Below, piece by piece: positions 11,501 to 22,783 of a DNA stretch of 64,000 bases. The notes under the pieces are model-generated. The model had not been told where the DNA came from. It made no database searches and saw nothing but the letters and a program-made list of their open reading frames with translations. The stretch is from NCBI GenBank assembly GCA_047967505.1, contig CM106540.1; one strand, given 5' to 3'. Positions within the stretch are counted from its first letter, which is position 1. Each line of letters opens with the position of its first letter. A program made the translations under genes and the position numbers. Source of the stretch: Dipteris shenzhenensis (lineage: Eukaryota > Polypodiophyta > Polypodiopsida > Gleicheniales).

Positions 11501-13680
11501 TACATCACTTCTTAAAAGAAGTCCAATCATCCTCCTTATCCACTTCTTCTATTCTCACATGCGCATGACTATACATTTACACATCATTAATGTTGCATTT
11601 TATCACCCTTCCTACTTTTCCATTGTTTGAGGAAATGTCACTACACCTTATTGTCCTTGCAACCTAATTTCACCACCACGAAGATATGATCAAGGATATC
11701 TTTTGCATATCAAGCAAGAAAACTATAAAAATACATAGCGTATGCAATTAACTTTAGTATCTCTTTTAATGTAATTGCCATTTATTCAATAGAATGTGTT
11801 GATCCCTCCCCAATAGATCTCTAAATGTTGAAGATTTTTTCTGGAGGCCAATGACAACACCTAGGCTCTCCCACATGTTATCGAAGCTCACCGATCTAAT
11901 TGCATGAGTACAAGGCATAGTTTCTTGATTTTTTTTAAGGGTGGAGATAAGTTGAAATGATGGTTCGATGGGATAGAGAGCTACACTACTCAATGTTCAC
12001 AAGAAAGACAAATTAACCTTGAAAGCTAGAACAAACAAATATACAATGAAAGAAAGATATAGTAAATTATCGCAATCCCCAACCTAATGAGTACAAGCAA
12101 GATGAGGCTTTACATTTGGGCTCGAACATGAATCAAGAAGTGCTAAACTTAAAGTGCTTTCTTTTTTAAGCCTTTTTTAGTCTTCCCACGTCATCCTTAA
12201 CGTAAAATTAATGAGCAAGAGAGAGTGTGTGGTACAAGTTCAATTTAACACAAAAACCATTAAATCCATAGATTCAAACCAAGCAATACATGTTAACATG
12301 TTGCAATCTATCATCTTTACAATTACGTACGAACGTATCACATGAACGTTCAAGTTAGTCACTCATTGTTAATCAAGGAGAAGCTTCTTGTTTGCACTTC
12401 ATGGAACCTTTAATATCACTCTTTGGTGAAGAGTATCTATAAGCATATGGAAAGGGAGGTATATTGTTAGCTAGAGAGGCACATCCAAAAAAATATAAAG
12501 AAGATGAGAAAGTAGAGCTCATCAATATAAGACTACCATGATACTAATTACGGATGGTGCATCCATGATTTTTACACTAGAAAAGAATTTGTGATTACGC
12601 CCATCTTTTATGAACTACGTGTATTAGCAAGTAGCTTGTGCAATTGGGTGGTCTATTAGTTGTCATTTTGGGTAACCAACATTCAAGGAGTTAGCATCTC
12701 AATAAGAAATGCTTACCATGTGTGAACGTAGACTCACACCTCATTTGTTGGCATTTAATCATGTCACTTTGAGATATAGAACCATCGCACTTTGACCAAA
12801 TTGAAGGATATATTTAACATATCATAAGAGTTACATTTATCAAAACTGAACACCCTTTTCCCTGGGGCATGTGTATTTTTTCCTTACATACTCCACATTT
12901 CTTGCTATTAGCACATTGGTTTCCTAATCAATTTTTTAGAAAGGCTTACTAACCTTTAAATTGCAATCATACACAATAACAATTTGCTGTAAATATCGAA
13001 ACTATACTGGAGTAATTTGCAAGACAATTAGCCCATGCAAACACTTTCTGATATGTATTCATTCACAGCACAGACATTAACAAGCTGAGTCACAACTAGC
13101 AGGTTAAAGCTAAAGTGAATTTTTTGCTCTTATCCAACACAGCTAAATTAACACTGCTTTGAATAATGACAATATGTCTAGCCAACAAACCATAAAAAGA
13201 AGGAATGTGAAGAGGACTTGTTTCGATGTTGGACTAGATCAGTCATAGCACTGTGCATTGCAAGCACCGAGGCTCCAAATCTTGAGGTGAGCATGAGCAC
13301 ATATTTTCCAATAGAGTGACCCTGTAAGACTGCAAATGTCAATCTACTGCGTGACGACAAACAATTTTCTAAAAAAACTTAAGCATTTTCAAGTTTGGGA
13401 TGTAGCATTCCATTTTGTTCAAAAATAATGAATACATGCAAAGCAAATACACCAAAGGTTGTGATTAGGACAAAGCACAAACATAACAGATATACATATT
13501 CATAACTTCTCTTTCAATGCTTCAAAAAGGGATTAAATCAACAATGCATTACAAGAGACTGGGCGTCAAACATCACATCTTTGCTGCCAGTCACGCACTG
13601 AAGCCACCATTTGTAGATCAACACATTTTGGTCTCTTACTTTTCCCCAAGAGAGACAAAGTTCTCTACTCTCCCTAATAC
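11501..13680. other. Intergenic, no confident gene
   Basis: AT-rich sequence without recognisable domains. A short minus-strand stretch at 13360-13178 (reading LQGHSIGKYVLMLTSRFG) has exon-like composition and an AG before it, but no gene could be built around it. Confidence 0.3.
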
Positions 13681-13689
13681 ATGAGGGAC

Positions 13690-14505
13690 TTCTCCCGTCA
13701 AGGCCTTCGGCAATTCTTTTGGCTTTTTCTACTCTTTAAAGCTCAGGGGCAGTTTGGGGCACTAGGCAGCCACATGCCCCTCTGTTCCACAACAAAAACA
13801 ATTACCTTCCTCCCAAAAGGTCTGGATCTGCTCTGGCATAAACTTAGACTTGCCTTTACAGGGCTTTTAATCTACCTTCGGAGTTTGAATTACTTCTTTG
13901 TAAATCGTGGTGGCACAAAGTTCTTCTCTGATCCCTGTTTCCTTCCTTTCTAAAAGAAAGGTGGATCCCTCATCTACATAAGAACTCTAACCAATGCTGA
14001 ATGCATAACATCCTAGATCTTTGTGTTACGCAGGATGTTCACAAAAGCTCGGACCTTGGGTGGTAGTCCTGCCTAATACTTCGGAGTAAATCTTGTTTGA
14101 GATTGGTATAGCCTGCAAATATGCATCCCAAAATTTCTGGTTGTAGGTCCTCAAAAGATTCTCCTTCATGCATATGAAGGCAATATGCACCTCCTCCACA
14201 AACTGCTTTGGAAGGAGCTGCTGATAGAATAATTTGTTAAATTTCTTCCATGTTTTAGGAGCAGACCATTGTGCACTCCACCAGGCACTAGCCGTGCTTG
14301 TGAGATGCACACTAACCATTCACAGCTTGGATGACTCTAGAAAGTTTTCTGTACCAAAGGCCATGTCAAATTGGCATGTGTACTTCATAGCTTTCTGTGG
14401 TTGCCCATATGCTCCCATCATATGTAACAAACTCAGTTGCAGGAAACGTCCAAAAGACACAGGAAATCTCGTTTCTTGACATTTCCAAAATTGGAGCGTT
14501 TCCAA
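13690..14505 (-). pseudogene. Ty3-gypsy gag fragment (inverted relative to the neighbouring pol)
   Basis: Minus-strand frames 14505-14320 and 14319-14026 are adjacent, parted by one stop. Together they read a retrotransposon gag capsid: LTSTASAWWSAQWSAPKTWK followed by FNKLFYQQLLP. Further along the strand, near 13800-13765, a decayed zinc knuckle (CFCCGTEGHVAA, then a stop) follows. Pol at 15.1-17.0 kb is on the other strand, so this gag belongs to a different insertion or to an inverted piece. Confidence 0.65.
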
Positions 14506-15084
14506 AACACAAACATTTTTTTATTTTTTCAAGAAAAGTACTTCATTAAGTAAGAAAAAAAACCACAGAGCAAGCTCAAGTGCGGGAGTAACAGCTCAGA
14601 ATGAGGAAGCAAAAATCCCAGGTGGCAGCTGAAAATGCCACCTCATCCTCATCCCTAAAGGAAAGTCCGAGAAGAAAGGACAATCCTTCCAAACTCTGAG
14701 AAAAGCAACCCTCCTAGCAGTACCAGTCCTGGAGGTTCCTATACTGCATAAGAAAAAATCCTTCCAAGGCTCCGGAGCAGGCATCAAACCTCTGACCACC
14801 ATCTTGCAGAGCAAGGCTCTACACTACAAGTCTGGATCAATAATATTGAGGCAACACGGAAACATTTTGGAAACACCTAATCTACAAGTGCGCCAAAGAA
14901 AAGGCAACAAGGGCGTTTATTGACAATAGGAGATGACAGGTTCTGAACCTCTACTTTACGATGGTGATGCATGTAACACATGTATCGTGGTGGGTACATA
15001 GCAAACGCATCAACAGTGAAACAAGACTTTGCGTAGCAGATCTGCATGGGTGACAATTGATTCGTCACTTCACTATACAAACAC
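14506..15084. other. Spacer between gypsy gag and pol fragments
   Basis: No supported gene. Sequence around 14530-14850 has short Lys/Gly-rich open stretches on both strands without domains. Probably part of the rearranged gypsy remnants. Confidence 0.3.
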
Positions 15085-17049
15085 ATCTTACAACTACGCA
15101 GGGGGTGGAGGAGGTGATAGAACTCATTCTTGGGAGTGAGCCACCCAATAGACCCCCATACAGAGTTAGTACAACTCAATGAGAGGAGATTATGGCTCAG
15201 GTGCAGGACTTGTTGTCCGAGGGGCTGATTCAGCCCAGTTCTTCTCCTTTTTGCTCCCCTGTACTATTGGTACAGAAGAAAGATGGCTCATTCCATATGT
15301 GCGTCAATTATCAAGCTCTAAATAAAATGACTATCAAGAATAGATTTCCTATTCCGCGCATTGATGATGTGCTGGATCAGTTAAATGGAGCTTCAGTTTT
15401 CAGCAGGATAGACTTAAAGAGTGGCTATCACCAAGTGAGGATATAGCCTCGGATGTGCATAAGACAGCGTTACGCACTACTTTTGGGTTGTATGAGTATT
15501 TGGTGATGCCTTTTGGATTGACTAATGCCCCAACTACTTTCAATAGGATGATGGATCGTATCTTCCGACCCTACAGATAGTTCACTAGTACCTTCTTCGA
15601 TGACATAATTATCTTTTATTAGTCTGAAGAAAAGCACAAGGAACATCTTGCTACAGTGTTTCAAAAGCTGAGAAATCATCAGCTCTATGCAAACAGCAAG
15701 GAAAGTGAACTCTTCACGGAAAAGATCCATTACTTGGGACATATAATATCCAAAGATGGGATACGGATAGATCCGGCAAAGATTCAAGCCATTCAGGAAT
15801 GGCCAGAGCTGAAATCTGTGCATGAAGTCCGAAGTTTCCTAGGCTTGTGTTCTTACTACAGAAGATTTATCACGCATTTTGCGGATATAGCCGCTCCACT
15901 CCACGATCTTACTAAGAAAAATGCAGCTTTCATATGGGGAATTCCTCAAAAGACAACCTTCACCCCACTAAAAAGAGAGGCTGACCACAGAGCCAATCTT
16001 GATAGCTCCATATTTGTATCAGCCATTTGATGTGGATTGTGATGCTTGTGGAGAATATGTTAGGGCTGCATTGCATAATGGTCATGTAGTGGCCTATGAG
16101 AGTAGAAGACTCCAGAATACAGAGAGATATATGGGAATCTAAGAGAAAGAGTTGCTGACTGTAGCTGTAATTCATGCCATCCATACATAAAAGCATTATC
16201 TTTTGGGTGCCGATTTTACTGTTAAAACAGATCACCAAAGTCTGAGATACTTTTTGACTCAAACAAAGCTCTCCAATGAAATGGGCAAATATGCTGTCAA
16301 TGTACCATTTTCAGATTGTCCATACTCCAGGAGTTCAGAACAGTGTGGCACAGTTCACAGCTCTACAAGGAAAGTCCCCTTTGAGGTCATCTATGGGAAG
16401 GTGATTCTGCCACCTATCCTAAGGACCAAAGATGAAATATTTGCAGCTGATCAGTTTGTGAGAGACCTCCACACAGCTTTCAGCCAAGTCCAGACAGCAA
16501 TTGAAAGATCTCAAGAAAAGCATAAAAGAGCTGCAGATAATCATAGGAGACAATTAGATCTCAAGGAAGGGGATTGGGTACTTTTGAAGTTCGAGAAAGC
16601 TAGGCTCCGCAAGTTTAAAGGCAAACAGAAAGTGTATGCAAAGTTATCTCCCAGATACTATGGCCCTTTCAGGGTTATAGGAAAGATTTATAAGGTTGCA
16701 TACAGTGCCAAAGCATTGAAGGATTCACATTGCTTTCCATGTGAGTCTTGTAAAGAAATTCTAGGGGCCAGAGCCTATAGAGCCAATAGCAGAGGATCCA
16801 CCAGAAGTGGATGAGCTGGAGGAGGTCCTTCAACCAAAGAAGATTGTGTACTATATTGTACGCAAAGGCCCTCAGGGCAAGGAATTTTACAGGTACCTTG
16901 TAAAATTCAAGAATTATTCGGCATTGGATGCCAAGTGGATGGATGAAGACATGTTGTCCGATCATCCACAGCTTTTGGATGTTTACAAGGAAGCTTTTCA
17001 GTTGAGGTCAACTAAATATAGAAGTCGAGGAGACGTCACCAAGCTGTAA
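15085..17049 (+). pseudogene. Ty3-gypsy (chromovirus) pol remnant: RT, RNase H, integrase C-terminus, chromodomain
   Basis: The + strand carries RT blocks ([53 protein letters not shown], then [12 protein letters not shown]). A degenerate active-site box (FFDD in place of YxDD) follows, then LGHIISKDGI and FLGLCSYYRRFI. RNase H is next (LLGADFTVKTDHQSLRYFL). The frame then jumps to PFEVIYGK and the integrase C-terminal GDWVLLKF...YYGPFRV, so the integrase zinc finger and DDE core are deleted. A chromodomain (about 16830-17000, KFKNYSALDAKWM) ends the protein at the TAA at 17047-17049. Several stops and frameshifts make it non-functional. The chromodomain places it among plant chromoviruses, whose integrases favour heterochromatin. 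Confidence 0.88.
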
Positions 17050-17194
17050 ATATCCTAAAGTCAAAGTATTAAGTTGACCATTTATTTGATCATAATTAAA
17101 GAGTTTTCCATTTGTGTTAATTATGGTCAAAGAGTTCCTTTAATGGTCAAAGAATTGACTATGGTCAAAGATTATTGACTCTGATCAAGTAAGC

Positions 17195-17980
17195 CTAATT
17201 TCGGGAGGCTTAACTGCGGTTAACCAGAGAACCACAGAGCTGACTACGGTTGACTATGGTCAAAGATTATTGACTCTGATCAAGTAAGCCTGGTTTTGAT
17301 CTGAGAGACTTGGTTTATTTCCAAGAGGCTTAACTGCAGTTAACCAGAGAACCACAGAGCTTACTACGGTCAAAGAGTGTTGACTTCGGTCAACGAGACT
17401 TGGCATGCGCCAAGAGGGTTAACTACAGTTAACCGAGTTGTGCCAACTTCAGTTGGAGAGACTTGGACGTAATCAAGGTGCCTGGACCGTTTGTCAAAGC
17501 CCCCTTAATTATGATCAAGACTGTTGACTCTGGTCAACTAGAGAATATACTTCGGTCAACGAGACTTGGCATGCGCCAAGAGGGTTAACTACAATTAACC
17601 GAGTTGTGCCAACTTCAGTTGGAAAGACTTGGACGTAATTAAGGTGCCTCAACCGTTTGTCAAAGCCCCCTTAATTATGATCGAGAGTGTTAACTTCGGT
17701 CAACCAGAGAATAATATACTTCGGTCAACGAGACTTGGCATGCGCCAAGAGGGTTAACTACAGTTAACCGAGTTGTGCCAACTTCGGTTGGAGAGACTTG
17801 GACGTAATTAAGGTGCCTCGACCGTTTGTCAAAGCCCCCTTAATTATGATCAAGAGTGTTGACTCCGGTCAACCAGAGAATATAGTTGGAGAGACTTGGA
17901 CGTAATTAAGGTGCCTGGACTGTTTGTCAAAGCCCCCTTAATTATGATCAAGAGTGTTGACTCCAGTCAACCAGAGAATT
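17195..17980 (+). repeat. Direct array of ~165-bp units made of short dyads
   Basis: Each unit runs GAGACTTGGCATGCGCCAAG, then a TTAAC/GTTAA dyad, a CCAAC/GTTGG dyad, GACTTGGACGTAATTAAGG, CCGTTTGTCAAAGCCCCC, then a TTGAC/GTCAA dyad. Near-complete units start near 17397, 17562 and 17729, with a partial one near 17885. Upstream of 17397 the units are more diverged. Nearly every dyad has 5-bp arms and a 4-nt spacer. Confidence 0.8.
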
Positions 17981-18630
17981 TTTTTGTGTAGACTAACTTG
18001 GCATGTAGATTGTCAGCATTTGTACTTTTTCATTTCAAGTGCTCTTAAAATTTAGAATATGTAGCTAGCATGTGGGTAGTCTATGAAGTGTCTTACAATA
18101 CATTTAAAATGAGAAAGTATAGTCTAATAAAATCTAATTTGTAGCATCTTTGTCTACCTATCTAGGCAACTGCTTCAACTATGTGATTTATTATTCATAG
18201 TAGAATCATTTGACTTTATAGCACTTGTCTTTCTTGCCATGTGCTTTTCACCATATTGTACTTCATAGTACATTTTTTTTGTGTGCTTTATAGAACAAGA
18301 ATCTATATTTCCTTTTATAGTAGAATAGCTTGTGCTTTATAGCACTACACTTGTGCACCATGTGCTTTGCACCATATATGCCTTCATAGCACGCTAGTCT
18401 CATGAATGTTTGTCCTGATGTAGAGCACATCATGTGCCATTTTTTGGAGTGCTTTATAGCACAATAATTTTGTAAAATAGCATGAGTGTTTCCCATGCCA
18501 TGTGATTTAAATATGTTTATTCTCTGGTTGACCGGAGTCAACACTCTTGATCATAATTAAGGGGGCTTTGACAAACGGTCGAGGCACCTTAATTACGTCC
18601 AAGTCTCTCCAACTGAAGTTGGCACAACTC

Positions 18631-19177
18631 TATATTCTCTGGTTGACCGGAGTCAACACTCTTTATCATAATTAAGGGGGCTTTGACAAACGGTCGAGGC
18701 ATCTTAATTACGTCCAAGTCTCTCCAACTGAAGTTGGCACAACTCGGTTAACTGTAGTTAACCTTCTTGGCGCATGCCAAGTCTCGTTGACCGAAGTCAA
18801 CACTCTCTAACCGAAGTCAGCTCTGTGGTTCTCTGGTTAACCGCAGTTAAGCCTCTTGGTAATAAACCAAGTCTCCCCGACCGAAATCAGACTTACTTGA
18901 TCAGAGTCAATAATCTTTGGCTTTCGGTCGGGAAGACTTGGTTTATTACCAAGAGGCTTAACTACAATTAACCAGAGAACCACAGAGCTGACTACGGTCA
19001 AAGAGTGTTGACTTCGGTCAACGAGACTTGGCATGCATCAAGAGGGTTAACGACAATTAACCGAGTTGTGCCAACTTCAGTTGGAGAGACTTGGACGTAA
19101 TTAAGGTGCCTCGACCGTTTGTCAAAGCCCCCTTAATTATGATCAAGAGTGTTGACTCCGGTCAACCAGAGAATATA
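18631..19177. repeat. Long imperfect inverted repeat, arms about 273 bp, centre near 18904
   Basis: Sequence from 18631 (TATATTCTCTGGTTGAC) is the reverse complement of sequence ending at 19177 (GTCAACCAGAGAATATA), and matching continues inward to the centre with scattered mismatches. Both strands therefore encode nearly the same meaningless peptide at mirrored positions. A transcript across it would fold into a long hairpin. Confidence 0.85.
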
Positions 19178-19849
19178 TTTATTTATTTATTTATTTGTTA
19201 TGTGCGCACATGTTCAGAGGGGATGCCCACAGCGACTAGAATCAGACTAAAGATTATTTGCATGCAAAAGCGCTAACCATTAATGGTGCCATGGTTGTGC
19301 GCTTTAGTTATTTATTGCAAGTATCAAGTGGGGTTGAAAGCCCAAGCGCTATGGAGCCTAGCAAACATCTAGGAGGCTGTTCGCGTGACCAAGTGCTTCG
19401 AAGACTCCAGAGTTGCCCCTAGTGGCATATAATAAGAAAGTAGTTCAAAATTTGACACTGGCATGTTGCCAAAGAAATGAGCCATGAGCTAATTGTAAAA
19501 CAGATTTTTCATGTACGTTTTCGAAAATCTAAGCCTGCAAGCTGAAACTCATGTACTCAGTTTTCTCTCAAGTAATAGAAACCTTCGGGGGGGTGGTCCA
19601 ACCCGACAAAGTGTCCTAGGCCCTAGCTGTTTGCAGAGAGAGGAAGAGAGAGGGAGAGTAATCGTTCATTGTATGAGCACTGAGTCGCGTAGGTTGAGCA
19701 TAGGTTGAGGTTTCAATGGACGCAAGCCAACTAGCCCTCCTAATACTCAATATACTTCCTGGGAGCTATAGATGATTGGTCACTCTATTCATGACAACAT
19801 ATAGAGCCAAGCAACTCACATTTAAGAAGTTGGGGCCATCGCTTTTGTG

Positions 19850-20250
19850 CGGAGAAATCGCGGGAGAAGATGTATAACGAAGAGAGTGCTGGTGATGATG
19901 ATAAAGCCAATGTTACCACGAGCCAAGGAAAGGTAAATTGAAAGCTAAGCATGGTTAGGATAAGCCCTAGAAGAAAGATTCTTTAGAGGACGGGAACTCT
20001 TTTGACAAATGAGAAGCAGAAAAAGTGCTTCTATTGTGACCATCGTGGACATCTTGCACAAGATTGTAGACAGCAGAAGGCTGATCAGGAGAAGGACAAG
20101 GAGGGTCAGCCTAAAAGAAACATCAGAACTACACAGAGTAAATCTAGTCAAAGAGGAGCTGTTCTTCGTAGTGCTCCAAGCATATTTGAGTTGAAATTTG
20201 CATGTGATGGACTCACTAGTTCATGTCAGACATTGAAAGATGGTGAGTAG
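19850..20250 (+). pseudogene. Gypsy gag C-terminal fragment with CCHC knuckle
   Basis: Frame 20002-20250 holds CFYCDHRGHLAQDC (C-x2-C-x4-H-x4-C), then a Lys/Gln/Arg-rich tail, typical of retrotransposon nucleocapsid. Upstream frames are broken. It lies just downstream of the LTR at 17045-19749 on the same strand, which suggests a second, overlapping element that used that LTR as its 5' end. Confidence 0.6.
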
Positions 20251-21241
20251 ATCAATAGTCTGAGAAAGCAGTGATAAATAGAGGACATGACTGTCAGGAG
20301 AATAGAGTAGCTTGCTACAGCCAACTCTTACACAACGGAATATCGATTCGGAAGAGATCACACAACGTCACCTCAAATACCAACTCCGCAAGGCACCTCT
20401 ATGCAGGGCCTTACGTAGGCAGAAGAGGCTGCACTGGTCAGCAGTACAGCATATACTGGTTGGCAGTACAGCAGCAAGTACACTCTGCAGTCTTGCAGTG
20501 GGGTAGGGCCTGGGGCAGTCTGACACATGGCAGGGACAGCCAACTTACGCAGACTGGATCAGTCCAGTCTGTAAACAGGTCAGCAGGAGCAGTGATCTGG
20601 TTCGACCACATGTCTTGGGACAGATTCGACAAGTTTTGCACATAATTTTAACATCTATATATGAGATTGTTTTGGCTATACACTGTGTGTACTTTCTCCA
20701 TACTTGCTATACATGCATGCATACTGAGTTGGGCACACGAGTTCGCTGAAACAGCTGCACATATCTGGAGAAATGCACAGCCAGATAGACTGCCAAAAAG
20801 ACATGTCCATAGAAGCCCCAAAATGGGCTGGATCAAGGATGCCCTTTCAATGGCCATGATGAAATCGGACTGAAAAAATCAAACGGTGTGCAGGAGTTTG
20901 GGTGTTGAAGAGCTTTACCAATCATCCCTACACTAGCTAAAACTATGCCTTCAATCACACTCTTACATCAGCAACCATGCACAAAAGACCAAAACTTGAA
21001 ATATTGACTAAGACAAACCTGAAAAGCAGTGCATGCATGAGAAATTTCTTGGCAATGCGGTAAAGATCACAGAAGCACACCTGTAGACAAAACGAAGCCC
21101 AAGCGTTGGACTCCATAACAGCCTTTCTTGGGACAGCCATCAACGATAGCTGTCGTAAATGATGTAGTTTGTATTGCATATCCTCCACTTTACAATCACA
21201 CATTGTGGCAACAGTATTATCCATACCAGGCTGGGCATCTT
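20251..21241. other. Spacer and presumed 3' flank of the PPR gene
   Basis: 20270-20650 contains retroelement-like sequence with recurring CAGTACAGCA words and no intact frame. About 20700-21240 is probably the 3' UTR/flank of the minus-strand PPR gene. No clear polyadenylation signal chosen. Confidence 0.3.
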
Positions 21242-22783
21242 CTAAGAATTCTCTCTCAATTTTTTCAAAAGTTCTGCAGCCGATGCTTTTCTTTTTGTCT
21301 TGGAGAAAGCTATGCCAAGGGAGACCTGAGCTTCTGGAGACAATACAAGTTTTTCTGACACCATGTTGGCCAGCAACTGAAAAGCTTCTTCTTCTCTCTT
21401 TGACTTGCACAGAAATGTTATCAGAGTTCCATATGTTATGAGAGTAGGGGCTACGTTTCTGTCAAGCATCTCCTGACGTAGTTTGAGGGCAAAATCCAGA
21501 TTTCCCGCTTTACAAGAACCAACCACAAGCGTATTATACGTATATTCATCCGGAGAGAACCCCTTAGTACTCATCTCCTCTAAAAGCTTGTAGCCTTCCT
21601 CCACTTTTCCTGCCTTACACAATCCTTTCAATAGAACGTTGTAAACAAAAAGGTTGGACACAGGAGCTTCCTTCACTAACTTTGTTGCTTCTTCTAACCG
21701 GCCTGCAGAGCAAAGACCATCTGTGAGAAAGTTTACAGTATACTCGTTGGCAGCAATATTGCTGGCTAACATTTGCTCAAAGATCCCAAGCGCAAGTTCC
21801 AGGCGACCCTCCTTTACAAAGGCATTCAACAAATTGTTATATGTTTGTACATTAGCCGGGACGCCATGCGATTTCATAAGGGACAACGTCTTAATAGCTT
21901 CGTCTACCAACCCTGCCTTTCCATAGTATTTGATTAGAATTGTAAAAGTTGAAGTAAGCAATTTGATTTTCCTCTCATTCATACGCTCGATCACTCTGCG
22001 CATCAAGGAAAACATTTCTGCCGACCCCAGAGCTTCGAGTACCGCGTTATATTCTACGGAAGTCGGACAAAATCCTTTCCGATCAATAACCCATGTGAGA
22101 AAATCTAAAGAAGTTTGGGGATCTTTGATATGCTGCTGCACGTCCCTGACAATGAACCTCGAAGTCCATTCTATCGCCATATTCCCCAGTGCTGAATCCA
22201 TCTCATCATAATCAGGCCTGTCCACACCGTTGAGAATCTTATAAACCTCATCCAACTGCGAGAGACGCTGTTGCTCTGTCGCAGCGTCTGTAGCAAAGCT
22301 TCGCGAATGCATGCACTTCCGAAACGAAGGTAAAAGAGGCAATACATAGACAGTGATGGGTAGGCTGCAGGCATACGTCGGTCGTGCACAGTGCCCATCC
22401 AATACAGAGAGAAACCGAGCCAGGAAAATCGGCATACGTAGATCAAACCCCGACAGAAATGGCTTTATCCACATTCCATATCTCTCGGACCTGTCTTTGG
22501 CCGGAGCCTCTGCAAAGACAATTCTACTTAGGAACGATCTCCCGAAGACGGAAGAAGACGGAGCGAGAAGATCCTCGGAAAGAGTCGATTGCGGGCAGAG
22601 AGCTTCCATTGCACGCTCAGCAGCATTGGCAAGGCCAGAATGAGAAACAACTTGCTCACCTTGCAACAAGGCTCGGATACCAGCGTTGCAGCGCAGATGT
22701 CTTCTGGCGTGGAGGTATGGAGGAAGCGGAGGGCAGTGGAGCTCAATGATGACACCCCGCCAACACCAGAGGAAGGAAGCCAT
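21242..22783 (-). CDS. P-class pentatricopeptide repeat protein, probably organelle-targeted
   Basis: A 513-residue intronless frame. I start at the ATG at 22783 (MASFLWCWRG). The C-terminal half holds about seven tandem PPR motifs of ~35 residues, roughly residues 243-484, e.g. TYNNLLNAFVKEGRLELALG, VYNVLLKGLCKAGKVEEGYK and TYNTLVVGSCKAGNLDFALK. One motif (about 349-377) is shortened. There is no E, DYW or SMR domain, so it is a P-class member. Such proteins bind organellar RNA one base per repeat and act in stability, splicing or translation. The N-terminal ~165 residues are poorly conserved-looking and contain HSRSFATDA, resembling a mitochondrial presequence end. A later Met (e.g. MHSRSF, near residue 158) could be the real start. 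A (TC)n tract lies just upstream. No stops or shifts: likely functional. Confidence 0.88.
   Translation of the reverse strand: MASFLWCWRGVIIELHCPPLPPYLHARRHLRCNAGIRALLQGEQVVSHSGLANAAERAMEALCPQSTLSEDLLAPSSSVFGRSFLSRIVFAEAPAKDRSERYGMWIKPFLSGFDLRMPIFLARFLSVLDGHCARPTYACSLPITVYVLPLLPSFRKCMHSRSFATDAATEQQRLSQLDEVYKILNGVDRPDYDEMDSALGNMAIEWTSRFIVRDVQQHIKDPQTSLDFLTWVIDRKGFCPTSVEYNAVLEALGSAEMFSLMRRVIERMNERKIKLLTSTFTILIKYYGKAGLVDEAIKTLSLMKSHGVPANVQTYNNLLNAFVKEGRLELALGIFEQMLASNIAANEYTVNFLTDGLCSAGRLEEATKLVKEAPVSNLFVYNVLLKGLCKAGKVEEGYKLLEEMSTKGFSPDEYTYNTLVVGSCKAGNLDFALKLRQEMLDRNVAPTLITYGTLITFLCKSKREEEAFQLLANMVSEKLVLSPEAQVSLGIAFSKTKRKASAAELLKKLRENS

Larger units (their letters stand above)
17045..19749 (+). 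repeat. Expanded gypsy LTR containing a hairpin-rich repeat array
   Basis: Begins TGTAAATATCC at the pol stop codon and appears to end near TAATACTCA (about 19749). Both ends and the section from about 19200 (GGGATGCCCACA, TTTGCATGCAAAAGC) align by eye with the shorter LTR at 43330-44102. Here the 5' portion has been expanded. A ~165-bp unit repeats directly from about 17390 to 17980, inverted copies occupy about 18535-18900, and a direct copy follows to 19177. The length (~2.7 kb against ~0.77 kb) comes mostly from this array. Boundaries are inferred by comparison with the other copy. Confidence 0.6.

Noticed and set aside
18774-19034. Two open frames on opposite strands encoding nearly the same peptide
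   Set aside because: Not a gene: they mirror each other because the DNA is a long inverted repeat.
20955-21410. 151-codon minus-strand open frame at the PPR 3' end
   Set aside because: Another frame of the PPR coding region and its flank; no domain.
22384-22749. + strand frames across the PPR N-terminus
   Set aside because: Antisense shadows of the PPR gene.
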